From JAFAHD01 sp963772515 (lineage in GTDB: Bacteria; Vulcanimicrobiota; Vulcanimicrobiia; Eremiobacterales; Eremiobacteraceae), in assembly GCA_963772515.1 (NCBI GenBank), contig CAVYXC010000003.1, positions 372,001 to 436,000 of the forward strand: a stretch of 64,000 nt of DNA. Direction: 5' to 3'. Shown one piece after another: positions 57,387 through 64,000 of the stretch. Below the pieces are notes generated by a model. That model worked only from the letters and a program-made list of their open reading frames with translations. It searched no databases and was not told where the DNA came from. How positions within the stretch are numbered: position 1 is the stretch's first letter; each line of letters opens with the position of its first letter. Made by a program: the position numbers and the translations under genes.

Positions 57387-58553
57387 TCAGGAGTAACCCG
57401 GATAACGCTCGGCGATCACCTTCTCTATCTCTTCCCGCAGGCCGTCGAGCAGTTTGTCTTCCGGCAGCGAGCGCACTTTGACGCCGTCGCGGTAAATGAG
57501 GCCCATGCCCTTGCCGCCGGCGATGCCCACATCCGCCATGCTCGCTTCGCCCGGGCCGTTGACGGCGCAGCCCATCACGGCGACTTTGACGGGCGCCTTG
57601 TATTCGGCGGTGATCTTCTCGACCGCATCGGCGAGCCGTAAGATGTCGACCTGCACGCGGCCGCACGACGGACACGCGGTGATCTCGACGCCGCGCTCGC
57701 GCAGGCCCAGCGACTTGAGGATCTCCCAGCACACCGGCACTTCGTCGACCGGATCGGCCGCCAGCGAGACGCGGATCGTGTCGCCGATGCCCTCGGCCAG
57801 CAGCATGCCGAGTCCGACGCTGCTCTTCACGGTCCCGGTGCGCGTCGTGCCCGCCTCCGTGATGCCGAGGTGGAACGGATAATCGACGTGCTTGGCCATC
57901 TCGCGATAGGCCGCCACCGTGACTCGGACGTCATGCGCCTTGAGCGACACGACGACGTCGCGGAAGTCGAGCTCTTCGAGGATGCGGATGTGGCGCAGCG
58001 CGGATTCGACCATCCCAGCGGGCGTGCGTCCAAAGCGCTCGATGATGTCGGGCGCCAGCGACCCGAGGTTGACGCCGATGCGGATCGGCATCACGCGGGC
58101 CTTGGCCGCGCTGACGACCTCGCGCACCTTGTGCGGATCGCGTATGTTGCCCGGATTGAGGCGCAGCTTGTCCCAGCCGGCGTCGATCGCGGCGAGCGCG
58201 TAGCGATGGTCGAAGTGGATGTCCGCGACCAGCGGCACGCTCGCGCCTTCCTTTATCTTCTTGCACGCGGCGGCGGCTTTCGCGTCCGGCACGGAGATGC
58301 GCACGATTTCGCAGCCCGCGGCCGCGAGCTGTTCGACCTGATCGAGCGTCGCGGCCCAATCGTCGGTCTTCGTGGTGGTCATCGACTGCACGGAGATCGG
58401 GGCGTCGCCGCCGATGACGATGTTTCCGACCTTGACCGCTCGCGTCGCGCGGCGCGGGGGGAGCGGCGGCGGCGCGGGAACGCGCGCGGTCACGCCCGAC
58501 CAGTCGGGGACGGGCGGCAGAGCAGTGTCAGACGCTGCGATATCCGGCTTCAC
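57387..58553 (-). CDS. ispG: 4-hydroxy-3-methylbut-2-enyl diphosphate synthase
   Basis: 388 residues. VKVGNIVIGGDAPISVQSMTTT start, LVADIHFDHRYALAAIDAGWDKLRLNPGNI (residues ~105-135), GITEAGTTRTGTVKSS, and the iron-sulfur ligands in CPSCGRV and GCAVNGPGEA. Sixth MEP-pathway step, MEcPP to HMBPP. GTG 58553 overlaps the rseP stop (GTGA); GTG 58577 is also in frame. It has a Pro/Ala-rich leader of ~35 residues before the TIM barrel. Confidence 0.94.
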   Translation of the reverse strand: MKPDIAASDTALPPVPDWSGVTARVPAPPPLPPRRATRAVKVGNIVIGGDAPISVQSMTTTKTDDWAATLDQVEQLAAAGCEIVRISVPDAKAAAACKKIKEGASVPLVADIHFDHRYALAAIDAGWDKLRLNPGNIRDPHKVREVVSAAKARVMPIRIGVNLGSLAPDIIERFGRTPAGMVESALRHIRILEELDFRDVVVSLKAHDVRVTVAAYREMAKHVDYPFHLGITEAGTTRTGTVKSSVGLGMLLAEGIGDTIRVSLAADPVDEVPVCWEILKSLGLRERGVEITACPSCGRVQVDILRLADAVEKITAEYKAPVKVAVMGCAVNGPGEASMADVGIAGGKGMGLIYRDGVKVRSLPEDKLLDGLREEIEKVIAERYPGYS

Positions 58554-59590
58554 AGACCCCCGCGTCCGCCTACCCACATCGCGATATCGTGGTAGGTGAC
58601 GAAAAGCACGAGCACCATCAGCAGCGCGAAACCGGTGAGATGGACGAGGCCTTCTTTTTCGGGATCGACCGGACGGCCGCGCACCAACTCGACCAGCAAG
58701 AACACCAGCCGCCCGCCATCGAGCGCTGGGATCGGCAACAGATTGAAGAAGCCGAGCAGCGCCGAGATCTTGCCGACCAAGTCGAGCGCGTCGACGATGC
58801 CCAATTGTGATGCTTGCGTGAAGACGCGATAGATGCCGACCGGTCCTGAAAGCCCGGAGATATCGTGTTGCGCGAACATCTGGCCGATGCCGGTCGCGTT
58901 GAGCCAGAGAAACGTAGCCGTGCTCGTGAAACCCCAGCCGAGCGCCTCCCCAAACGACCGGCGTTGAAGCAGTTGACGAGGGCTAAAGCCGAGCGCGCCG
59001 ACGACGTGCCCCGCCAGCGTCTTCTTCTCGGTGTGGATGCTGACGTGCTTGACCGCGCCGTCATGCAAGACCCCGACGTCAAGCGTCGTGTCCGGCCGCG
59101 CGTGGATGTACGTGATGAGCTCGTCCGCGCTCGTGAACGCCTGGCCATTGATGGTCTCGATCTGATCGCCGGGTTGCAGGCCTGCCTGCGCGGCGGGCGA
59201 GTTGGTTTCGATGCTCTCGACGATATTGGTCGGTCCGAGCGGTATGCCCACCGACCATGCGATGCCGGTCGCGATGCCGACCGCGAGCAGCAGGTTGAAG
59301 ACCGGACCCGCGACGATGATGATGAAGCGCTGCCACAGCGGATGATGCTGGAAATTGCCGGGGTCAGCGCTGCCGTCGTCGGCTTGATCCTCGCCGACCA
59401 TCTGGCAATAGCCGCCCAGCGGCAGGGCGTTGATGCGATACGTCGTGTCCCCGCGCGTCCATTTCGCGATCGTCGGCCCGAAGCCGACCGCGAAATTGCT
59501 CACGCGCACGCCGAAACGCTTCGCGAAGATGAAGTGGCCGAACTCGTGGAAGATGATGAGGACGCCCAGCACGAGCAGGAACAAGGCCAC
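58550..59590 (-). CDS. rseP: RIP zinc metalloprotease RseP (site-2 protease)
   Basis: 346 residues from GTG 59590. HEFGH (HExxH) in the first helix, a PDZ domain (NSPAAQAGLQPGDQIETING, ~130-150), and the third zinc ligand in LLPIPALDGGRLVF (LDG). Four membrane helices. Cleaves membrane anti-sigma factors; the RskA-type anti-sigma at 5091 is a possible substrate. The open frame continues 17 codons upstream to a TAA but offers no ATG/GTG/TTG, although an AAAGGA lies there; GTG 59590 is the first standard start. Between dxr and ispG. Confidence 0.92.
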   Translation of the reverse strand: MALFLLVLGVLIIFHEFGHFIFAKRFGVRVSNFAVGFGPTIAKWTRGDTTYRINALPLGGYCQMVGEDQADDGSADPGNFQHHPLWQRFIIIVAGPVFNLLLAVGIATGIAWSVGIPLGPTNIVESIETNSPAAQAGLQPGDQIETINGQAFTSADELITYIHARPDTTLDVGVLHDGAVKHVSIHTEKKTLAGHVVGALGFSPRQLLQRRSFGEALGWGFTSTATFLWLNATGIGQMFAQHDISGLSGPVGIYRVFTQASQLGIVDALDLVGKISALLGFFNLLPIPALDGGRLVFLLVELVRGRPVDPEKEGLVHLTGFALLMVLVLFVTYHDIAMWVGGRGGL

Positions 59591-59659
59591 CTGGCCGACC
59601 GTCGCAAGACTGGGGATCGAGATGAGGGCGATGATGGGGTCTATCCTTTATATATGGAG

Positions 59660-59705
59660 CGGTCGAGTTTACTCGACCGTTTGAGCGGTCGAATTTATTC
59701 GACCG
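59660..59705. repeat. Palindromic intergenic repeat, tandem copies 2 and 3
   Basis: CGGTCGAGTTTACTCGACCG (59660-59679) is identical to copy 1 at 25605. After TTTGAG a variant CGGTCGAATTTATTCGACCG follows (59686-59705), with two compensating changes that keep the palindrome. The compensation suggests selection for the hairpin. The pair overlaps the 3' end of dxr: the stop TAA is inside copy 2. Confidence 0.8.
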
Positions 59706-60859
59706 ACATTCTCGCGCGTCAGCTTCCGCGCCCACAGGTCGGCCGAGCGTATGTTTTCAAGCGTTGCCGGCCCGCCTGCGTGGTCCTCTAACGCGCGTTC
59801 GACAAGCGCGCTGATATCGGTGAACTTCATTTTCCCTTGCAAAAAGGCGCGTCCTGCCTCTTCGTTCGCAGCCGAGAGCACTGCCGGGAACGTCCCACCG
59901 GCTCGCAGCGCGCGAAAGCACAGCGCGACCGCGGGAAAGCGGCTTTCGTCCAACGGTTCGAAGGTCAAACTCGCCATTTCGTCGCCGAGCCCGATCGCCG
60001 CCCGCGTCTTCGTCACGTCGGCGCCCGGCAACCGGTGCGGGTAAGCGAGCGCATAGCCGATCGGGATGCGCATGTCGGGCGCGGCGAGCTGCGCCTTGAC
60101 GCTGCCGTCCGTGAAGATGACGAATGCGTGCGCGACGCTTTGACGGTGCACGACGACTTCGAGCTGATCCGCGGACAAGCCGAAGAAACGGCTGGCCTCG
60201 ATGATCTCAAGCCCCTTGTTCATCATCGTCGCAGAATCCAACGTGTTCTTGGGGCCCATCGCCCAGGTCGGGTGCGCTAGGGCTTGTACGGGCGTCACGT
60301 CGCGCATGCGCTGTGCGCTGTACTCCCAGAAGGGGCCGCCGCTGGCAGTGAGCACGACCTGCCGGACGTTCTCGACGCGCTCGCCGGCGAGGCACTGGAA
60401 GACCGCGCTGTGCTCCGAATCCACCGGCATGATGAGCGCGCGCGAAGCGCGCGCCCGTTCGAAGAGCAACTCGCCGGCGGCGACCGCCAGCTCTTTGTTC
60501 GCCAGCGCGACGGTCGACCCGCGATCGACCGCGCGCAGAACCGCGTCGAGGCCGGCCATGCCGTCCGTCGCGGCGAGCACGCAATCGACGTCGCCCTCGA
60601 CCGCCTGCATCAGCCCGCTCGCGCCATGAGCGATGGTCGCAGGTTCGTACGTCAACGCTGCCCGCAACTGCGAGACGAATTCGGGCGAGCCGATCGACAA
60701 GAAGGGCGGCCTGAACCGATTGGCTTGGCGAGCTAGCCCCGTGACGTTATCGCGAGCCGCTAACGCGGCGACGCTCAGCACGTCGCCGTGATTGCTGATG
60801 ACATCGAGTGCTTGCGATCCGATGGAGCCGGTCGAGCCGAGGATGCAGACGCGTCTCAT
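59669..60859 (-). CDS. dxr: 1-deoxy-D-xylulose-5-phosphate reductoisomerase
   Basis: 396 residues. NADPH site LGSTGSIGSQALDVI; ANKELAVAAGELLFE; PVDSEHSAVFQCLAG (metal site); LTASGGPFWEY; HPTWAMGPKNTLDSATMMNKGLE. Second MEP-pathway step. ATG 60859. The last dozen residues (VGRINSTAQTVE) are encoded by the palindromic repeat pair, so the natural C-terminus has been replaced or extended. The conserved core ends before this. Confidence 0.95.
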   Translation of the reverse strand: MRRVCILGSTGSIGSQALDVISNHGDVLSVAALAARDNVTGLARQANRFRPPFLSIGSPEFVSQLRAALTYEPATIAHGASGLMQAVEGDVDCVLAATDGMAGLDAVLRAVDRGSTVALANKELAVAAGELLFERARASRALIMPVDSEHSAVFQCLAGERVENVRQVVLTASGGPFWEYSAQRMRDVTPVQALAHPTWAMGPKNTLDSATMMNKGLEIIEASRFFGLSADQLEVVVHRQSVAHAFVIFTDGSVKAQLAAPDMRIPIGYALAYPHRLPGADVTKTRAAIGLGDEMASLTFEPLDESRFPAVALCFRALRAGGTFPAVLSAANEEAGRAFLQGKMKFTDISALVERALEDHAGGPATLENIRSADLWARKLTRENVGRINSTAQTVE

Positions 60860-60863
60860 CGCG

Positions 60864-61721
60864 TCAGGACGTGACGCGGCCGAACCATAGCAGGATCGCG
60901 TATCCGACGACGCCGGCCAGGAAATACGAGTCGAAGCGGTCGAGCACGCCGCCGTGACCGATGATCAGCTGGCCTGAATCCTTGACTTGCGCGTTGCGCT
61001 TGAGCGCGGATTCGACCAGGTCGCCCAGTTGCGCCGCAAGCGAGACGCACGCGGCGAAAGTGAGTCCGAGATACCACGGAACGCCGACGACCGGCAGCAG
61101 ACCCAACAGCGTCCCCGCAGCGGTGGGGATCACGAACGCCGCGATGGCGCCTTCCCACGTCTTGCCGGGTGAGATGCGCGGTGCGAGCGGCGTGCGCCCG
61201 AACTGCAGCCCGACGAGCATGCCGGAGATGTCGGTCAGCGCGACGATGACGATGAGCCACAGCGTATACGCCGCACCCGTCTGCGCGGGATTGATGCCGC
61301 GGATGGCGACCAAGTAGGACGCTATCTTCCCCAGATAGAGCGCCGCGATCACGGTCATGCCCCAGCGCACGGCGAAACGGTCCACGCCGCCGGCCAGCGC
61401 CGCGATCATCGCGGCGATCACGATCACCACCACCATGCTCGGTTCGACGCGCAAATTGAAGTACGTTTCGATGACGTAGGCGGCGACCGCCGGAATCGCG
61501 ACCCACAGCGAAGCGGCCGCCCCGGCGCGCTGCGTGAGGCGCGCGAATTCGATCACGCTCAGCATGCAGATGACGAGGATGAGCAGCCCGAACAGCGGCC
61601 GGGCGAACACGCAGCCGATGCCAACCGCGGCGACGAGCAGGCCGATGGCGACGCGTTTGAGCGACAGCTCTTGGCGCAGCCGCTGGCCGGCGTCTATAGC
61701 GTTGGCGACCGTGACGCTCAC
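60864..61721 (-). CDS. cdsA: Phosphatidate cytidylyltransferase
   Basis: 285 residues, about eight membrane helices. The CDP-diglyceride synthetase signature SALKRNAQVKDSGQLIIGHGGVLDRFDS is at ~245-272 (its core S..KR...KD.G....GHGG..DR.DS). Makes CDP-diacylglycerol for phospholipids. GTG 61721 overlaps the upstream stop (GTGA). The Arg-rich frame upstream to 61844 is a shadow. Confidence 0.93.
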   Translation of the reverse strand: MSVTVANAIDAGQRLRQELSLKRVAIGLLVAAVGIGCVFARPLFGLLILVICMLSVIEFARLTQRAGAAASLWVAIPAVAAYVIETYFNLRVEPSMVVVIVIAAMIAALAGGVDRFAVRWGMTVIAALYLGKIASYLVAIRGINPAQTGAAYTLWLIVIVALTDISGMLVGLQFGRTPLAPRISPGKTWEGAIAAFVIPTAAGTLLGLLPVVGVPWYLGLTFAACVSLAAQLGDLVESALKRNAQVKDSGQLIIGHGGVLDRFDSYFLAGVVGYAILLWFGRVTS

Positions 61722-61930
61722 AGCCGTATGTAATCCGCGTAGGTCAAAACGAGCTCGAAACCGTCGCTCTGCTCGGTGGCGCGCACGATGCGCAGCTCCC
61801 CGACTCCCGCGCATGCGTGCGCGGGCGCGAGCACGCGCACGCACAGCTCGGATCCGCGCAGGCGTTCGCGCGCGTCCGCGTACGGCGCGTTGATCAGGTC
61901 CTCATGAGACGGCGCAAGCATGACGCTCAC
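61718..61930 (-). CDS. Small conserved-position protein between frr and cdsA (70 aa)
   Basis: 70 residues, GTG 61930 overlapping the frr stop (GTGA), its own stop overlapping cdsA. Contains LAPSHEDLINAPYADARERLRGSEL and a strand-like end, ATEQSDGFELVLTYADYIRL (regions ~5-28 and ~51-70). Two Cys (ELCVRV, AHACAG). No signal peptide. The tight coupling on both sides is strong evidence of real translation. No family recognised. Confidence 0.65.
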   Translation of the reverse strand: MSVMLAPSHEDLINAPYADARERLRGSELCVRVLAPAHACAGVGELRIVRATEQSDGFELVLTYADYIRL

Positions 61931-62490
61931 ACCTCCATGATCTCCTTTTCTTTCGTCTGGACGAGCGCGTCGACGTCGGCCACGAATTTATCGGTGAGCT
62001 TCTGCACCTGGTCGTTGCCGCGCCGGCCTTCGTCTTCGGTGATCTTCCCGTCGCGCTGGGCGTGCTGGATGTGGTTGTGGCCGTCCTTGCGCACATTGCG
62101 CACGGCGACGCGGCCATCCTCGGCCCGCTTGTGCACGAGCTTGACCAGCTCTTTGCGGCGCTCTTCGTTGAGCGGGGGCAGGACCAGGCGGATGATGCCG
62201 CCGTCCACGTTCGGAGTGATGCCGATGTCGGAGGCTTCGATCGCCTTGCGGACGTCGCCGACGATCGATTTGTCGTGGGGCGAGACGACGATGCTGCGCG
62301 CATCCGGAATCGAGATCGTCGCGCAATGCTTGAGCGGCATCTCCGTGCCGTATGCGTTGACGACCACATGGTCGAGCAGCGCGCTGTTCGCGCGCCCCGT
62401 GCGGATGGCGGCGAACTCGCCCCGCGTCGTGTCGACCGCCTTCTTCATGCGCTCTTCGAGGTCTTTATACAACTGGGGCAGCATGCCCAT
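61927..62490 (-). CDS. frr: Ribosome recycling factor
   Basis: 187 residues. LEERMKKAVDTTRGEFAAIRTGRAN, YGTEMPLKHCATISIPDARSIVV, DGGIIRLVLPPLNEERRKELVKLVHKRAEDGRVAVRN (regions ~10-130), LTDKFVADVDAL. Three-helix bundle plus beta domain. ATG 62490 overlaps pyrH by 26 bases. Standard rpsB-tsf-pyrH-frr order. Confidence 0.96.
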   Translation of the reverse strand: MGMLPQLYKDLEERMKKAVDTTRGEFAAIRTGRANSALLDHVVVNAYGTEMPLKHCATISIPDARSIVVSPHDKSIVGDVRKAIEASDIGITPNVDGGIIRLVLPPLNEERRKELVKLVHKRAEDGRVAVRNVRKDGHNHIQHAQRDGKITEDEGRRGNDQVQKLTDKFVADVDALVQTKEKEIMEV

Positions 62491-63232
62491 CGTGTGCCCT
62501 CCCTACGAACGTGCCGATCGGCTCGCCCCAGATGACGCGTCGGATGTTGCCTTTGCGCATAAGCTCGAAGACGACGATCGGCAGGCCGTTGTCCATGCAC
62601 AGCGTCAGCGCGGTGTTGTCGAGCACCTCGAGCCCGCGCTGCAGCACTTCGAGATACTCGAGCGTCGTGAAGCGTGCGGCGTTCGCGTCCTTCTTCGGAT
62701 CGGCGCTATACACGCCGTCGACCTGCGTGGCTTTGAGGATCGCCTCGGCGCCTATTTCGATGGCGCGCAGCGCGGCGGTCGTGTCGGTGGTGAAATACGG
62801 GTTACCGGTGCCGGCGGCGAAGATGACGACGCGGCCTTTCTCGAGGTGGCGGATGGCGCGCCGGCGGATGTACGGCTCGGCGACCTGGTGCATCGAGATG
62901 GCGGTCTGGACGCGCGTGGCCATGCCGATGTTCTCGAGCGCGTCTTGCAGCGCCAGCGCGTTGATGACGGTGGCCAGCATGCCCATGTAGTCGGCGGTCG
63001 CGCGATCCATGTTCTCGTGCGACGCCGTCTTGCCGCGCCAGATGTTGCCGCCGCCGACGACGCACGCCATCTGCACGCCCGCGATGGCGACGTCCTTGAT
63101 CTCGTGTGCTATCTGATAGACCGCGTCGGTATCGATCGGTTCGCCACGCCCGCCGCCCGCGAACGCTTCGCCGCTGAGTTTGAGCAGGACGCGTTTGTAC
63201 GCCGGCTGGTCGCCGGCGCGGACGGCGCTCAT
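62465..63232 (-). CDS. pyrH: UMP kinase
   Basis: 255 residues. YKRVLLKLSGEAFAGG (ATP loop), VGGGNIWRG, DYMGMLATVINALALQDALE, GTGNPYFTTDTTAALRAIE and KATQVDGVYSADPKK. Hexameric UMP kinase of the amino-acid kinase fold. ATG 63232 is 1 base after the tsf stop. The C-terminus has about 15 extra residues (GRAHDGHAAPVV) which cross into the frr start. Confidence 0.96.
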   Translation of the reverse strand: MSAVRAGDQPAYKRVLLKLSGEAFAGGGRGEPIDTDAVYQIAHEIKDVAIAGVQMACVVGGGNIWRGKTASHENMDRATADYMGMLATVINALALQDALENIGMATRVQTAISMHQVAEPYIRRRAIRHLEKGRVVIFAAGTGNPYFTTDTTAALRAIEIGAEAILKATQVDGVYSADPKKDANAARFTTLEYLEVLQRGLEVLDNTALTLCMDNGLPIVVFELMRKGNIRRVIWGEPIGTFVGRAHDGHAAPVV

Positions 63233-63233
63233 G

Positions 63234-63794
63234 TCAAGACTCGCCGATGTCGAACCGGGCGAACCTGCGGATCTTGATGTTCTCGCCGAGCACGCCGACG
63301 GCGCCGGCGACGAGGTCGGCGATCGTGCGGCTCTCATCGCGCACGAACGGCTGCTCGAGCAGCACGTGCTCCTCGTAGTACTTGTCGATCTTGCCGTCGT
63401 GCTCGACCTCGAGCTTGGCTTTCTCGGCGGCCGGGATGTCGTCGCGCGAGATGAACTGCGGCCGCGAGGCGCAGATGTGCAGCGCCAGATCGTGGGCCAG
63501 TTTTTGGAAGATCTCGTTCTTGGCGACGAAATCCGTCTCGCACGCAAGCTCGACCAGCACGCCCATCTTGCCGCCCTGGTGGACGTAGTGGCCGATGAAG
63601 CCTTCGCGCACTTCGCGATCGCCCTTTTTGGCGGCGACCTGTTGGCCGCGCTCTGCGAGCAGCTTGCGCGCTCGCTCCCTGTCGCCGGAGGCCTCGACGA
63701 GCGCGCGCCGGCAATCCATCACCGGGGCGTTCGTCGCCTCGCGCAGGACCTTGACGTCGGCCGCGCTCGGTACGTATTTCTCAGTCATTTCCAC
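63234..63794 (-). CDS. tsf: Elongation factor Ts (short form)
   Basis: 186 residues. VKVLREATNAPVMDCRRALVEASGD (UBA-like N-terminus, T-G-A-x-x-D-C motif as TNAPVMDC), KKGDREVREGFIGHYVHQGGKMGVLVELACETDFVAKNE (core, ~57-95), then one coiled subdomain. The second core domain of the long EF-Ts is absent, as in many non-proteobacterial forms. GTG 63794 has AGGA 10 bases upstream; ATG 63788 is an alternative. Confidence 0.93.
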   Translation of the reverse strand: MEMTEKYVPSAADVKVLREATNAPVMDCRRALVEASGDRERARKLLAERGQQVAAKKGDREVREGFIGHYVHQGGKMGVLVELACETDFVAKNEIFQKLAHDLALHICASRPQFISRDDIPAAEKAKLEVEHDGKIDKYYEEHVLLEQPFVRDESRTIADLVAGAVGVLGENIKIRRFARFDIGES

Positions 63795-63918
63795 GTGTCC
63801 CGTTTCCTCGTATCATTGACGTTCCCTCTCACGCGCGCGGCTGCGCCGAGTCGCGTGCAAAGGGACGCGCTGCAAAATCCAGTTCTTGGTCGCGTCGCTT
63901 TTCGGGTCGGCCGCGCGC

Positions 63919-64000
63919 TTACGTGCTTGCGGGCGTCGGTTCGCTCGGGGCCGCTGCAGCCTCAGTCGGCGCCTGGACGCTCTCCGGCATCGCAGGCGGC
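63919..64000 (-). CDS. rpsB: C-terminal tail of 30S ribosomal protein S2 (partial, by position)
   Basis: Enters from the right edge and stops at TAA (63921-63919). The visible 26 residues are Ala/Pro/Glu/Thr-rich (MPESVQAPTEAAAAPSEPTP), a disordered tail. The next genes, tsf-pyrH-frr, are in the standard order behind rpsB, so this is very likely the S2 tail, but no S2 core motif is inside the window. The 124 bases between it and tsf show no clear hairpin or promoter. Confidence 0.6.
   Translation of the reverse strand, partial: PPAMPESVQAPTEAAAAPSEPTPAST

Noticed and set aside
63795..63918. Attenuator or promoter between rpsB and tsf
   Set aside because: No stable stem with U-tract and no acceptable -10/-35 pair could be found by eye.

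Overview
The window reads as one contiguous stretch of chromosome from a high-GC, diderm (outer-membrane-bearing) bacterium. Diderm character is shown by a PilQ secretin, a predicted outer-membrane beta-barrel ending in Phe, several lipoboxes, and LPS/capsule-type sugar genes. The mix (short-type ProS, Amj lipid II flippase, SigB/F-like sigma factor in a pilus locus, BsuPI-domain protein, very frequent GTG/TTG starts, 1-4 bp gene overlaps) resembles uncultivated lineages such as Candidatus Eremiobacterota (WPS-2). That placement is my inference from gene content and was not tested by phylogeny. There is no phage, integrase, IS element, rRNA or CRISPR array. No gap between genes exceeds 300 bases.

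Layout. 0-7.6 kb: tail of an unknown gene, a flavin-reductase-fold protein with a suspected frameshift, a PilZ-PilB pilus ATPase, malate dehydrogenase divergent from citrate synthase, an ECF sigma/anti-sigma pair, tRNA-Gln, and a LysM/NlpC-P60 hydrolase split by a frameshift. 7.7-11 kb: glmM with a divergent formiminotransferase-like gene, then rpsT with a clear promoter and a beta-barrel protein. 11-31.5 kb: one long minus-strand block. Read in transcription order it is pilT, a 23-residue membrane micro-ORF, pilC, a sigma factor, two pilins, pilD (apparent CTG start), a Crp/Fnr regulator, pilM-N-O-P-Q, aroC, two TPR proteins, a BsuPI protein, aroK, aroB, priA. Pilus assembly, shikimate pathway and replication restart genes are thus stacked in one direction.

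31.7-50.5 kb: surface polysaccharide region. It holds a heptose-type GHMP kinase, an acyltransferase, a CDP-glucose synthase/4,6-dehydratase pair (rfbF/rfbG), two zinc-finger methyltransferases, a CmcI-type methyltransferase, an epimerase/reductase, two soluble glycosyltransferases, and membrane glycosyltransferases (DUF2079, PIG-V-like, GtrA, PMT-like). aroE, a YqeG phosphatase, glpX and a carbohydrate-binding-module-like protein interrupt it. The CDP-sugar genes look able to make a branched or methylated 6-deoxyhexose. 50.5-55 kb: a small metallothionein, a secreted pilin-like protein lacking a pilin leader, a TPR lipoprotein, Amj, an M16 peptidase and a polysaccharide deacetylase.

55-64 kb: a minus-strand housekeeping block, rpsB-tsf-pyrH-frr-(70-aa protein)-cdsA-dxr-rseP-ispG-proS, covering translation, UMP, phospholipid and MEP isoprenoid synthesis. 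A higBA toxin-antitoxin pair with its own operator-promoter sits between ispG and proS.

Most notable: the PilZ-PilB fusion; the micro-ORF between pilT and pilC; the Sec-secreted pilin-like protein; a palindromic intergenic repeat (downstream of crp, and twice at the end of dxr, where it encodes the last residues and stop of Dxr); the TA pair placed directly upstream of proS; and two probable frameshifts.
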